A DNA stretch of 64,000 nucleotides from Pseudomonas frederiksbergensis (GCF_017114915.1 NZ_JAAUOE010000006.1:1-64000); one strand, 5' to 3'. Shown: positions 8,136 to 16,761, numbered from the stretch's first letter. Numbers and translations are program-made. The notes: generated by a model from the letters alone, not told the origin.

Positions 8136-8972
8136 ATGTCTGATTCCACTCAATGGAATGAAAACAAGAATGAAGTCGGTGTCGGTGCGGTCTCAAGATT
8201 GTTTGCCGTGCTGCGCAGCCTGGGTGACACCGTCGAAGGCGGGGAGCGGGTGACGCAACTGGCGCAGCGCATCGGTTTGTCGCAACCGACCACCCACCGC
8301 TTGCTGCGCAGCCTGATGGACGAGGGCATGGTCGAGCAGGACGCCCGCAGCAAACGCTATCGCCTGAGCCTGGAATTTTTTGCCTTGGCGGCCCGCGCCG
8401 GCAACACCGGCAACTTGCGCGAACTGGCGCGGCCGGCGTTGCTGCGGTTGTCGGCATCGTTGGGGGATTCGTTGTTTTTACTGGCGCGCAGCGGCTTCGA
8501 CGCGATTTGTCTGGATCGCAGTGAAGGACCGTTTCCGATTCGCACCTTTACCGGTGACATCGGTGGGCGGGTGGCGCTCGGCGTGGGCCAGGGCAGCCTG
8601 GCGATTCTGGCGTTTCTACCGCAAGAGGAACGCGACACGGTGATTCATTACAACTTGCCGCGACTCAAGGACTTTCACCTGTATGACGAGGTGTTCCTGC
8701 GCTCGGAAGTCGAGAATGTGCGATCCCTCGGTTACGCCGGGCGCAACACCGGCGTGTTGCCGGGCATGGCCGGGGTGGCGGTGCCGATTCTCGACCGCGA
8801 AGGCCGGGCGGTGGCGGCGCTGAGTGTGGCCACGGTCAGTGATCGCCTGGGGCCGGATCGCCTGCCGACGGTGGTGGAAATGCTCAAGCGTGAAGCGGCG
8901 TTGATCGGGCCGCGGATCAATCCGTTCGATCCGCTGTTGCGCAGGCCTTCGCAGGTGTTCGGGCAGGGTTGA
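8136..8972 (+). CDS. IclR-family transcriptional regulator
   Basis: Regulator of 278 residues with an N-terminal winged helix-turn-helix (VTQLAQRIGLSQPTTHRLLR) and a C-terminal IclR effector-binding domain (for example RTFTGDIGGRVALGVGQGSL, and GMAGVAVPILDREGRAVAAL). It is divergent from the ABC/dehydrogenase operon and separated from it by 244 bases, so it is the likely local regulator of that operon. ATG 8136 was chosen over a TTG at 8121. The effector is unknown and is presumably the transported compound or a breakdown product. Confidence 0.88.
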   Translation: MSDSTQWNENKNEVGVGAVSRLFAVLRSLGDTVEGGERVTQLAQRIGLSQPTTHRLLRSLMDEGMVEQDARSKRYRLSLEFFALAARAGNTGNLRELARPALLRLSASLGDSLFLLARSGFDAICLDRSEGPFPIRTFTGDIGGRVALGVGQGSLAILAFLPQEERDTVIHYNLPRLKDFHLYDEVFLRSEVENVRSLGYAGRNTGVLPGMAGVAVPILDREGRAVAALSVATVSDRLGPDRLPTVVEMLKREAALIGPRINPFDPLLRRPSQVFGQG

Positions 8973-9194
8973 CCATAATCTCCAAATGATCACGGCCCCA
9001 TCGATTGGTGTTGTCCTTGTCAGGGTATTTCTCATTTTTGTAGGGCATTTCTGAGGGATTTGTAAGCCATGTAATGGCATCGAACTTCGTGGCTCAACCC
9101 ATACCGCAAGCTCGGGCAATCAGCTCGGCCCCTCACCAGGCTGCGCAGAGCCACCCGTGCTGAACGTAAACATTGAGCCTGAAGAGATTTTGAG

Positions 9195-10796
9195 ATGCGA
9201 GAGTGCGAAATTACCCTTGAACCGGCAGCGAGCCGTTTGCCGCTTCCGACCGATGCTCAAGACGTGTGGCAGCGATTCGGTCGTGGGCCAACGGATCAGC
9301 CAGCATTTCTCCTGATTCATCACGCCATCGAAGCACACGCTGCGGTCAGACCCCAGGGCATCGCCGCCCATTGTCTGGGAGAAACCATCAGCTACGGCGA
9401 ATTGAACCGGCAGGCCAATCGCCTGGCCACGCTGTTGCGTCAGCAGGGCGTCGCCCCGGGCGATCACGTGGCCTTGTTTGTGGAACGCTCGATCCCGATG
9501 TTGGTGGGAATGTTGGCAGCATTGAAAGTGGGGGCTGCCTATATTCCCCAGCATGTAGGGATCACCCCCAGCGCACAATTGCGCCACATCATGGACGTGG
9601 CTTCGACGCGGGTGGTGCTGACGCTGTCGAGCCTCAAGTCGCAAATTCCCCTGACCTCACAGCAGCACTGCATTTGCCTCGATGAGTTCATGAAGGTTGC
9701 GTCAACACCCGCTGATGACCTGAATGTGGCCTGTTCGCCGTCATCGACCCCGGACCGATTGTGTTTCGTTCTGTTTACCTCCGGCACCACCGGCCTGCCC
9801 AATGGGGTTCGGGTGACCCAACGTAATGTGTGCAATATTTTGCTGACAGCCCCTGGCAATCTCGGCATGCGGCCTGGGCTCAAGGTCGGACAGATACTTA
9901 ACATTGCCTTTGACATGGCGGCTTGGGAAATACTCGGTTGTCTGGCTCACGGCGCGACCTTGATGATCCGTGGAAAGGACATCGGCCAGACTGCCGAACA
10001 ATGCGATGTGCTGATCGCCACGCCCTCGATTCTCGGCACCCTCGATCCATTGCGTTGCCGGCAAGTCAAGGTCGTGGCCCTTGCAGGGGAGCCGTGCCCG
10101 CGCGCCCTGGCTGATCGCTGGTCGTCGTTCTGCACTTTTTACAATGCCTGCGGCCCGACCGAAACCACCATTGTCAACACCATGCAGCATTACCGGGGCG
10201 AAGGGCCGTTGACGATCGGCAAACCCACTCCCAACAACACGGTGTATGTGCTGGACGAGGCGGGCCGGCTTTGTAAGGTGGGTGAGCAAGGCGAGATGTG
10301 GGCCGGTGGCGACTGTGTGACGGCGGGTTATTTGGGTAACCCTGCGTTGACGGCTGAACGCTATCGACCTGACCCGTTTCTGGGGCAGGGCCGGATGATG
10401 TTCCGCACACGCGATCTGGGGCGCTGGACAGTGAACGGCGAACTTGAACACCTGGGACGCGTCGATGATCAGGTCAAGGTCAGAGGGTTTCGGGTGGAGC
10501 TCGATTCTGTTTCTGCGGCTCTGGAGTCATCCGATAGTTGCGAGCGGGCGGTCACCTTGAAACTCGACAGTCGCCATCTGGCGGCCTTCGTCTATCCCGT
10601 GACCACGGACATCGATGATGCCAGACGGCGTTGTGAAGAGCGGCTTGCCTACTATTGCGTCCCTTCGCTGATTCTCGCCGTGGAGCAGATTCCGCTGACC
10701 TCACGCGGCAAGGTCGACAAACGCTTGCTGCTGGAGTGGGCGATGGCGCATCAGGCCGACCTTGGCGCGGCGACCCGGTCAGTGGTGAACGCATGA
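9195..10796 (+). CDS. Free-standing amino-acid adenylation enzyme (NRPS A-domain type)
   Basis: AMP-forming enzyme of 533 residues with NRPS adenylation core motifs: A3 LFTSGTTGLPNG (193-204), A4 FDMAAWEIL (239-247, Asp240 matching the Asp that holds an alpha-amino group), A5 NACGPTETTI (317-326), A7/A8 RTRDLGRW then GRVDDQVKVRGFRVE, and A10 SRGKVDK (Lys506). The A3 lysine (PKG) is Asn203 here. No carrier-protein domain follows; the protein ends 24 residues after A10. It overlaps the next gene by ATGA, so it is translationally coupled to a membrane reductase-like protein. It probably activates an amino acid as its adenylate. The substrate is not determined, and the acceptor is not encoded in the window as far as I can see. 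Confidence 0.82.
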   Translation: MRECEITLEPAASRLPLPTDAQDVWQRFGRGPTDQPAFLLIHHAIEAHAAVRPQGIAAHCLGETISYGELNRQANRLATLLRQQGVAPGDHVALFVERSIPMLVGMLAALKVGAAYIPQHVGITPSAQLRHIMDVASTRVVLTLSSLKSQIPLTSQQHCICLDEFMKVASTPADDLNVACSPSSTPDRLCFVLFTSGTTGLPNGVRVTQRNVCNILLTAPGNLGMRPGLKVGQILNIAFDMAAWEILGCLAHGATLMIRGKDIGQTAEQCDVLIATPSILGTLDPLRCRQVKVVALAGEPCPRALADRWSSFCTFYNACGPTETTIVNTMQHYRGEGPLTIGKPTPNNTVYVLDEAGRLCKVGEQGEMWAGGDCVTAGYLGNPALTAERYRPDPFLGQGRMMFRTRDLGRWTVNGELEHLGRVDDQVKVRGFRVELDSVSAALESSDSCERAVTLKLDSRHLAAFVYPVTTDIDDARRRCEERLAYYCVPSLILAVEQIPLTSRGKVDKRLLLEWAMAHQADLGAATRSVVNA

Positions 10797-12127
10797 AGGG
10801 GGGGAATCCGGATATCGCGCTACCCGCCAAACATGCGCTATGGCGACGATTGGGAACGTTGCCGATATTTTCTCATTACAACCGCCTGGTGGCGTTGGTG
10901 CTTGCACTCAATATCGCGGCGCTGGCGCATGGGTTGACCGCCGGGCAGTGGTGGACATCTTCGGGGGTTGTCCTTGAGGCGCTGTCGGCGTTGGTGGTGG
11001 CGAATCTGTCGATGGCGATTTTGATTCGCCAGCAATACCTCATCAATCTGCTGTTCTGGCTGGCAACCAGGGCACCCACTGGTTGGCCGCTTGCGATTCG
11101 CCGCTCACTGGCCAAGGTTTACCACTTCGGCGGCCTGCACAGCGGCGGGGCGCTGGCGGCGATTGGCTGGTTCGCGGTGTTGAGTGGCTCCCTGGTCTGG
11201 CATTGGATCAAGGGCCTGGGTGGGGTTTCTCTGGCGCTGCTCGGGGTGAGCGCCGGGTTGCTGGGGATCTTGCTGCTGGTGGCAATCATGGCTCACCCAC
11301 GGATTCGCGCACGTTTTCACAACGGCTTCGAGCGAATGCACCGCTTTGGTGGATGGACCGCGCTCGCGCTGTTCTGGGTATGGACCGTTCTGTTTGCCCG
11401 GGACCAGAACCCGCAGGTCCCCGTGAACGAGGTGCTGTCGACGTCGGTGCCATTCTGGGTGCTGATTGTGCTGACGTTCAGTATTGCCTTGCCATGGTTT
11501 CGTCTGCGCAAAGTGCCGGTGCAACTGATCAGGCCTTCTTCTCATGCGGTGATCGCGCATTTCGGCCATACCACGCCGTTTGCCGGCTCCTCCAACGCCA
11601 TCAGCCTCAACCCGCTGATGGAGTGGCACTCCTTTGCCAATATTCCCGCACCGGGTGAAGCGGGTTTTCGCCTGATCATTTCCCGCGCAGGTGACTGGAC
11701 CGGCGAGTTCATCGAGCAAATGCCGACGCATGTCTGGGTCAAAGGCATTACCACCGCCGGCGTGGCGCATATCGAAACCCTGTTCAAATCGGTGGTGTAC
11801 ATCGCCACGGGCAGCGGCATCGGGCCGGTGTTGCCCCATTTGCTGGCCAGGCAGGTGCCGATACGGCTGGTCTGGTCGACCCGCAGTCCCCGAATCACCT
11901 ACGGTGACGCGTTGGTGGAAGAGATCCTGCGGGCCAATCCCGATGCCCTGATCTGGGACACCGACGTACTCGGCAAGCCAGACCTCGTGCAATTGGCCTA
12001 TAACGCGGTTCGAACGTTCGGTGCCGAGGCGGTGATCTGCATTTCGAACCAGACGCTCACTCAGCGAGTGGTCGAGGAAATGGAGGGGCGGGGCATTCCG
12101 GCATATGGCGCCATCTGGGATTCCTGA
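10793..12127 (+). CDS. Integral membrane protein with C-terminal ferredoxin-reductase-like nucleotide-binding region
   Basis: Protein of 444 residues. The N-terminal half has about six hydrophobic helices (for example [54 protein letters not shown]) and histidine-bearing segments ([25 protein letters not shown]). The C-terminal half looks like a ferredoxin-NAD reductase fold: a flavin-side strand region, then a glycine-rich [19 protein letters not shown]. From memory, this resembles the C-terminal membrane part of fungal NRPS-like A-domain proteins; here it is a separate gene. The start at ATG 10793 overlaps the adenylation gene's stop. An in-frame extension upstream lies entirely inside that gene and was rejected. 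Function unknown; a redox step on the activated amino acid is conceivable. Confidence 0.72.
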   Translation: MKGGNPDIALPAKHALWRRLGTLPIFSHYNRLVALVLALNIAALAHGLTAGQWWTSSGVVLEALSALVVANLSMAILIRQQYLINLLFWLATRAPTGWPLAIRRSLAKVYHFGGLHSGGALAAIGWFAVLSGSLVWHWIKGLGGVSLALLGVSAGLLGILLLVAIMAHPRIRARFHNGFERMHRFGGWTALALFWVWTVLFARDQNPQVPVNEVLSTSVPFWVLIVLTFSIALPWFRLRKVPVQLIRPSSHAVIAHFGHTTPFAGSSNAISLNPLMEWHSFANIPAPGEAGFRLIISRAGDWTGEFIEQMPTHVWVKGITTAGVAHIETLFKSVVYIATGSGIGPVLPHLLARQVPIRLVWSTRSPRITYGDALVEEILRANPDALIWDTDVLGKPDLVQLAYNAVRTFGAEAVICISNQTLTQRVVEEMEGRGIPAYGAIWDS

Positions 12128-12182
12128 TGCTCGCCAGGCGCTGTTTCATTCAAACATTTCACCCGTATTCAATGAGGTCACC

Positions 12183-12947
12183 ATGCACACACTGATCGAA
12201 CGTCATGATCGAGTCGTATTGATTCGTCTTAATCGCCCGCAGGCCAGGAATGCGTTGAGCTCGGCCCTGATGCGCGAACTGCTGGATACGTTGCAGCGGC
12301 TGGACCGTGACCCCGGGGTCGGCTGTTTCGTGATCACCGGAACGGCAGATTTTTTTGCGGCGGGCGCGGACATCAAGGAGATGTACGAAAAATCTTATCT
12401 GGACATGGTCCATGAGGATTATTTTGCCGAGTGGGAGGCCTTTGCCGCGTTGCGTACGCCCAAGCTGGCCGCTGTTGCGGGTTATGCATACGGTGGTGGC
12501 TGTGAGCTGGCCATGATGTGCGATCTGATCTTTGCCGCGGATACGGCACGTTTTGGCCAACCGGAAATCAGATTGGGGGTGATGCCTGGAATGGGCGGGA
12601 CCCAACGTCTTACACGCCTGATAGGCAAGTCGAAGGCCATGGACATGATTTTGACCGGACGTTCGATGTCGGCCGAAGAGGCTGAGCGGGCAGGGTTGGT
12701 GTCGCGCGTAATCGCTGCCTGCGATCTGCTGGAACACTCCTTGGCCGCGGCGCAGATCATGGCCGGTTTCGCCAAAACCGCCACACTTGCTGCGCGTGAA
12801 GCAGTTGACCGGGCACTGGAGTCGGGATTGCGCGATGGCCTTCTGTACGAGCGAAGGGTGTTTCATGGTTTGTTTGCCACGGGAGGGCAAAAGGAAGGTA
12901 TGCAGGCCTTTTTGGAGAAGCGTGAGCCGTGTTTCAACCCGGTTTGA
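12183..12947 (+). CDS. Enoyl-CoA hydratase (crotonase family)
   Basis: Crotonase of 254 residues that looks fully active. The oxyanion-hole/catalytic segment [15 protein letters not shown] and the second glutamate in [18 protein letters not shown] both match mitochondrial short-chain enoyl-CoA hydratase, as does [18 protein letters not shown]. Start at ATG 12183 follows GAGGTCACC. It is 55 bases after the membrane reductase gene and has the same orientation, so it is probably cotranscribed with the adenylation unit. Its substrate there is unknown. Confidence 0.85.
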   Translation: MHTLIERHDRVVLIRLNRPQARNALSSALMRELLDTLQRLDRDPGVGCFVITGTADFFAAGADIKEMYEKSYLDMVHEDYFAEWEAFAALRTPKLAAVAGYAYGGGCELAMMCDLIFAADTARFGQPEIRLGVMPGMGGTQRLTRLIGKSKAMDMILTGRSMSAEEAERAGLVSRVIAACDLLEHSLAAAQIMAGFAKTATLAAREAVDRALESGLRDGLLYERRVFHGLFATGGQKEGMQAFLEKREPCFNPV

Positions 12948-13069
12948 GCAGCCTTGAGGATTCGTTGCTCGCGGTGCTTTGAAAGAAACTACAGTTCAGG
13001 GGGATTAATCCTACGTGACGTTCGTCTCATAGCTCTTTTCCCCTATGGCCCATGGCCCTGGAGACTTTC

Positions 13070-14161
13070 ATGGTTGATCGCTCATCTGCAACTGGGCCGT
13101 CTCGGCCACCCCTGAGTACCGCGAGCCGGACGCTGCGCCTGACCGGCATTGCCTTGGTGGTTGCCGGGTTGGCCGGGGCTTTTGCCTACGTCAACGGCAC
13201 ACTCGACCCACAGCGTCTGACGCCGAACGTGTTGATCAATGTGCTGGAGAAAAATAACGGCGTGCATCCGGGGTTCCGTCGTAACCACGCCAAAGGGGTT
13301 TGCGTGATCGGGCATTTCGAGAGCAGCGGCCAGGCGCGCGAGTATTCCAGTGCCCAAGTGTTCAGCCAGGCGCGGACTCCGGTGGTCGGGCGCTTTGCGC
13401 TGCCTGCCGGCAACCCTTATGCGCCAGACAACAGCGTGTCGATCCGCAGCCTGGCGTTGCGTTTCACCCAGGCCAACGGTCAGCAGTGGCGCACCGGGAT
13501 GAACAGCATGCCGGTGTTCCCGGTGGGCACGCCCGAGGCGTTCTATCAGCTGCAACAAGCGCAGTCGCCGGATCCGGCGACCGGTAAACCGAATCCCGCG
13601 GCTGTTCCGGCGTTCTTCGGTTCTCACCCGGAAGCAGCACCGTTTCTGGCCTGGATCAAAACCGCCAAGCCGTCGGCCAGTTATGCGACGGAAACCTATA
13701 ACAGTGTCAACGCGTTTTACCTGGTGAACGCAGCCGGGCAACGGCAGGCGGTGCGTTGGAGCATGGCGCCGGTCGCTCAGGACGCAGCGGGTGCGACGGC
13801 CCCGGAGGGCGCTGACTTCCTGGAGAAAGATCTGGCTCAGCGCTTGTCCGCCGGATCGTTGCGTTGGCAGTTGAACATCACCCTGGCGAACCCCGGGGAC
13901 CCGGTCAATGACGCCAGCAAGGCGTGGCCCAATGACCGAAAAGTGCTGAACGCCGGCATGCTGGTGCTCGAAAGCACTCAGCCGCAACTCAATGGCGAAT
14001 GCCGTGATATCAACTATGACCCACTGGTATTGCCCAGCGGTATCGAAGGCTCCGACGACCCGCTGCTCGCCGCTCGCTCAGCAGGTTACGCCCGTTCCTA
14101 CCTGCGCCGCACCAGCGAAGTCAGTCAATTGCCCGCTGCCAGACAGGAGGCTCGTCAATGA
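13070..14161 (+). CDS. Catalase-related peroxidase, SrpA-like, membrane-anchored
   Basis: Heme protein of the catalase superfamily, short SrpA-like branch, 363 residues. An N-terminal hydrophobic helix (LTGIALVVAGLAGAFAYV, residues about 24-41) suggests export or anchoring facing the periplasm. The distal histidine segment RRNHAKGVCVIGHFE and the proximal tyrosine region DPLLAARSAGYARSYLRR are both seen. ATG 13070 is preceded by GGAG at a 6-base spacing; an ATG at 13052 is an alternative. It overlaps the cytochrome b561 gene by 4 bases, a pairing known for this family, and suggests electrons delivered from the membrane for peroxide reduction. Confidence 0.85.
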   Translation: MVDRSSATGPSRPPLSTASRTLRLTGIALVVAGLAGAFAYVNGTLDPQRLTPNVLINVLEKNNGVHPGFRRNHAKGVCVIGHFESSGQAREYSSAQVFSQARTPVVGRFALPAGNPYAPDNSVSIRSLALRFTQANGQQWRTGMNSMPVFPVGTPEAFYQLQQAQSPDPATGKPNPAAVPAFFGSHPEAAPFLAWIKTAKPSASYATETYNSVNAFYLVNAAGQRQAVRWSMAPVAQDAAGATAPEGADFLEKDLAQRLSAGSLRWQLNITLANPGDPVNDASKAWPNDRKVLNAGMLVLESTQPQLNGECRDINYDPLVLPSGIEGSDDPLLAARSAGYARSYLRRTSEVSQLPAARQEARQ

Positions 14162-14703
14162 GCGCTCAACCGAACCATTTCGCGCCGTTGGCGCGACTGC
14201 TGCACTGGCTGATGGCGTTGATGATTATCGCCATGCTGTTTATCGGCGCGGGCATGGTGGCCTCGGTGTCGGAGCGTCATGAGTGGCTGATCCATCTGCA
14301 CAAACCCTTGGGTATCGCGATTTTGCTGTTGGTGATCGTGCGTCTGGCCGTGCGTTTTTCGACCCGGCAACCGCCGCTGCCGGCGGACCTGCCGGGTTGG
14401 CAAGTGCTCGCGGCGAAGGCCTCGCATGTCTTGCTGTACGCCTTGATGCTGATTTTGCCGCTGCTGGGCTGGGCGATGATTTCGGCGGCTGGCGATCCGG
14501 TGATGCTTAGTCGTTCGCTGCTGTTGCCATCGATCCTGCCGGCGAATGCGCAGGTGTTTGCGTTTCTGCGCAAGGCCCATGGGTATCTGGCGTATCTGCT
14601 GTTCCTGACCGTGCTGCTGCACTTGGCGGCGGCGTTGTTTCACGGTTGGGTGCGCCGCGATGAGGTGCTCGACAGCATGTTGCGGGGCAGGGATCGGGGC
14701 TAA
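14158..14703 (+). CDS. Cytochrome b561
   Basis: Four-helix membrane cytochrome of 181 residues. Histidines suited to binding two b hemes sit in RLLHWLMALMI (helix 1), WLIHLHKPLGIAILL (helix 2), ASHVLLYALMLILPLLGW (helix 3) and KAHGYLAYLLF with LLHLAAALFHG (helix 4). It is coupled by ATGA to the catalase-like gene and probably acts as its electron donor from the quinone pool; that is inference from the pairing. Confidence 0.88.
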   Translation: MSAQPNHFAPLARLLHWLMALMIIAMLFIGAGMVASVSERHEWLIHLHKPLGIAILLLVIVRLAVRFSTRQPPLPADLPGWQVLAAKASHVLLYALMLILPLLGWAMISAAGDPVMLSRSLLLPSILPANAQVFAFLRKAHGYLAYLLFLTVLLHLAAALFHGWVRRDEVLDSMLRGRDRG

Positions 14704-14704
14704 A

Positions 14705-14770
14705 AACCTGCGGCAACGCCTACAAGGATTCGTGCGGTTCACACAGTCGGCGTAGGCGCTGGCGCAGGTT
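14705..14770. terminator. Inverted repeat between convergent genes, likely bidirectional terminator
   Basis: Arms AACCTGCG (14705-14712) with CGCAGGTT (14763-14770), and CGCCTAC (14717-14723) with GTAGGCG (14752-14758). It lies between the convergent cytochrome b561 and carboxypeptidase genes. There is no strong U-tract, so termination is inferred. Confidence 0.5.
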
Positions 14771-14782
14771 GCGATATTTTGA

Positions 14783-15937
14783 TCAGCGCAGGATGTCGAC
14801 CATATCGGCAATGGTCGTCAGCACATCCTTGCCCAATTGCTTGGAGCGCTTGCCGGACCAGCCGGTGAGTGCATTCGGCGCGTCATCGTGATCTTTGAAG
14901 GGCATTTCCAGGGTCTGGGACAGGCAGTCGAATTTCTGACCGACACTGTTGCAGGCCAGGGTCATGTTGGCTTTACCCGGCTCGTCGCGGGTGTAGCCGT
15001 ATTTGGTCTGGAAATCTTTGGTCAGGTGCTTCAGATGGCTGCGCAAGTGCTCTTCGAGTTTTGCGATCCGCGGCGTATAGCCCGGATTGCCTTCGCAACC
15101 GGCGGTGAACACGTGGGGGATTTCTTCATCGCCATGGATGTCGAGGAACAGGTCGACGCCATACTTTTCCATTTGCTGTTGAACAAACAGCACTTCCGGG
15201 CTGAGCTCCTGGCTGGCGTTCTGCCAGGCGCGATTCAGGTCCTGCCCCATGGCGTTGGTGCGCAAATGACCGTGGAAGGCGCCGTCCGGGTTCATGTTTG
15301 GCACCAGGTACAGGTCGGCGCTGGCCAGGAGTTTTTTCAGCACCGGGTCGTCGTGTTTTTCCAGGCGCTCGATCACGCCCTCCATGAACCATTCGGCCAT
15401 GTGTTCGCCGGGGTGTTGCTGAGCGATGATCCAGACCTTGCGCTGACCTTCTGCACCCGTCCCTTTGCGCAATAACTGGATGTCGCGACCTTCAATGCTC
15501 TTGCCGGTGGCCAGCAGTTCGGTACCGGTTTTGGTCAGTGCCTGTTCGATCAGCCAGTCGTGCCGCCCTCGGCTGTAGGGTTCGAAGTAGGCGAACCAGG
15601 CATGAGTGGCAGTGGCTTCGAGGCTGAAACGCAGGCAGTCGCCTTCGAAGATGGTCGGCACCCGGAACCAGTTGACGTGGTCATAGGACGCCACCGCCTG
15701 ATAGCCATCCCAAGCTTTGTTGTACGAGGATTTACTGGCGTTGTTCAGACGAAACCAATGCTCTTGACCGACGTGCAGACCGCTGACCTTGAAGTGGAAC
15801 CACTGGAAATGCGGGCTGCGGGTGTCTGGCCTGATGGCCAGCAGCGCTTGCAGAGGATTGCTGATGTCCAGCACTTCAATATTGCCGCTGTCGAAGTTTG
15901 CGCTGATATCGAAAGAAGATTTAGCCACGGCCATCAT
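14783..15937 (-). CDS. M14-family zinc carboxypeptidase, cytosolic (CCP-like) type
   Basis: Metallocarboxypeptidase of 384 residues without a signal peptide. An N-terminal beta-rich region (residues 1-115, containing WFHFKVSGLHVGQEHWFRLN) is typical of the cytosolic carboxypeptidase subgroup. The catalytic domain shows the zinc motif QHPGEHMAEW, the substrate-binding segment NPDGAFHGHLRTNAMGQDLN, the third zinc histidine in FLDIHGDE, and the catalytic glutamate in QTLEMPFKD. Two adjacent ATGs (15937, 15934) both fit the AGGA upstream. Substrate not determinable; eukaryotic relatives trim glutamates from protein tails. It is convergent with cytochrome b561. Confidence 0.88.
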   Translation of the reverse strand: MMAVAKSSFDISANFDSGNIEVLDISNPLQALLAIRPDTRSPHFQWFHFKVSGLHVGQEHWFRLNNASKSSYNKAWDGYQAVASYDHVNWFRVPTIFEGDCLRFSLEATATHAWFAYFEPYSRGRHDWLIEQALTKTGTELLATGKSIEGRDIQLLRKGTGAEGQRKVWIIAQQHPGEHMAEWFMEGVIERLEKHDDPVLKKLLASADLYLVPNMNPDGAFHGHLRTNAMGQDLNRAWQNASQELSPEVLFVQQQMEKYGVDLFLDIHGDEEIPHVFTAGCEGNPGYTPRIAKLEEHLRSHLKHLTKDFQTKYGYTRDEPGKANMTLACNSVGQKFDCLSQTLEMPFKDHDDAPNALTGWSGKRSKQLGKDVLTTIADMVDILR

Positions 15938-16118
15938 CGGTTCCTGGATATGATTTTTATGGCTGTTACTTTACACGCAAGGGGGGGATGAACCGGGGGA
16001 AATTACGGGGGTGAAAAAGGGGGGGCGTCCTCCTTGACGCCGATGCAGCTTAGAGACTGCGCGAGTGATTCTCAAGTGCTATTTTGCGCTAGTTTGGCCC
16101 AATGCTGCCGGGCTTCTC

Positions 16119-16146
16119 TTGCCAACAGATGTTCTTTTGATATCAT
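16119..16146 (+). promoter_or_regulatory. Possible sigma-70 promoter with no assigned gene
   Basis: TTGCCA (16119-16124) and TATCAT (16141-16146), spaced 16 bases, on the plus strand. It points toward the PrrF gene from the opposite side, and no coding region follows before PrrF. Chance match is possible. Confidence 0.3.
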
Positions 16147-16214
16147 CCGCGCCAATCGAATTTTGCAGCACCCACAGACTTCATTAGCCTGAAGCCAAAG
16201 CCAGAATAACTGGC

Positions 16215-16242
16215 AAAAAAAGACCCGGCAAAAAGCCGGGTC
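16215..16242 (-). terminator. Rho-independent terminator of PrrF
   Basis: Perfect 8-bp stem GACCCGGC (16222-16229) with GCCGGGTC (16235-16242), a 5-base loop, then a run of U on the minus strand (16215-16221). Confidence 0.88.
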
Positions 16243-16327
16243 AAAAACCGTGATTAGCCTGATGAGGAGATAGTCCAGGAGACCGACCTAAGGTCTCTTG
16301 GTCTATCGACTGATCTCGCGATCAGAT
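16215..16327 (-). ncRNA. prrF: PrrF iron-responsive small RNA
   Basis: Fur-repressed small RNA that lowers expression of iron-rich proteins when iron is scarce. On the minus strand the conserved PrrF core (complement of 16249-16277) contains TATCTCCTCATCAGGCTAAT followed by CACGG, the part that pairs with target mRNAs. A 5' hairpin CTGATCGCGAGATCAG (16310-16325) and a strong 3' terminator bracket it. The 5' end is placed about 7 bases after the -10 element, so the end is approximate. Pseudomonads usually have two PrrF copies, and only one is in this window. Confidence 0.88.
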
Positions 16328-16332
16328 GACGC

Positions 16333-16361
16333 AATAATAATCATTATCATTTGCAAGTCAA
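16333..16361 (-). promoter_or_regulatory. PrrF promoter with overlapping Fur box
   Basis: On the minus strand, -35 TTGACT (16356-16361) and -10 TATTAT (16334-16339), spaced 16 (17 if read as ATTATT). The spacer and -10 form an A/T-rich Fur-type repeat, TGATAATGATTATTATT. Bound Fur would block the promoter when iron is plentiful. Confidence 0.8.
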
Positions 16362-16419
16362 ATGATTTTATCTGCGCGCTTGGAAAATTTTTCCTGTCTT
16401 CCTCCAGTGCGCTCCTTCC

Positions 16420-16761
16420 TCAATCGTTCTGATTGCCCTCCAGAGACCGGTCGACCATCGCCTTGGCCATGTCGATCATGTGCACCGTCGAAAACGCCAG
16501 ATCCCGGCTTGTGCCCTGCAGCTGGTTGGCTGACTCATGCGCGGTGGCGGCGGCACACCGCAGCAGATCCGAAGCATGGACCAGCGCCTCTTCGCAGCTG
16601 ATGCTACGGTTCACATCGAAGAAACGTTCTTCGCTGGTCACTTCTGACACAGCTGGTTTCAAGTAATAGTCCAGCGCTCGCTGCGCGGCGGCAGAGCCTT
16701 TTGGCGAGGTGAGGGTAGTGTCGAATTGCATATCGGGCAGGGTATTGCTGGGGATGGTCAT
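16420..16761 (-). CDS. DUF6124/DUF3077-like small hypothetical protein
   Basis: Hydrophilic 113-residue protein. The central segment RALDYYLKPAVS, then CEEALVHASDLLRCAAATAH and a C-terminal helix, recall a family abundant in P. fluorescens relatives (DUF6124 or DUF3077 by memory). No enzymatic motif. The ORF can be extended upstream to 16995, but that part crosses the divergent repressor gene and lacks the family pattern, so ATG 16761 was chosen. It is divergent from the S24-type repressor gene, which may regulate it. Confidence 0.65.
   Translation of the reverse strand: MTIPSNTLPDMQFDTTLTSPKGSAAAQRALDYYLKPAVSEVTSEERFFDVNRSISCEEALVHASDLLRCAAATAHESANQLQGTSRDLAFSTVHMIDMAKAMVDRSLEGNQND

Noticed and set aside
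12960-13069. ECF-sigma-like promoter before the catalase gene (GGGGATTAA and CGTCTCAT)
   Set aside because: Spacing and both boxes are only loosely similar to known ECF promoters, so it is too weak to annotate.
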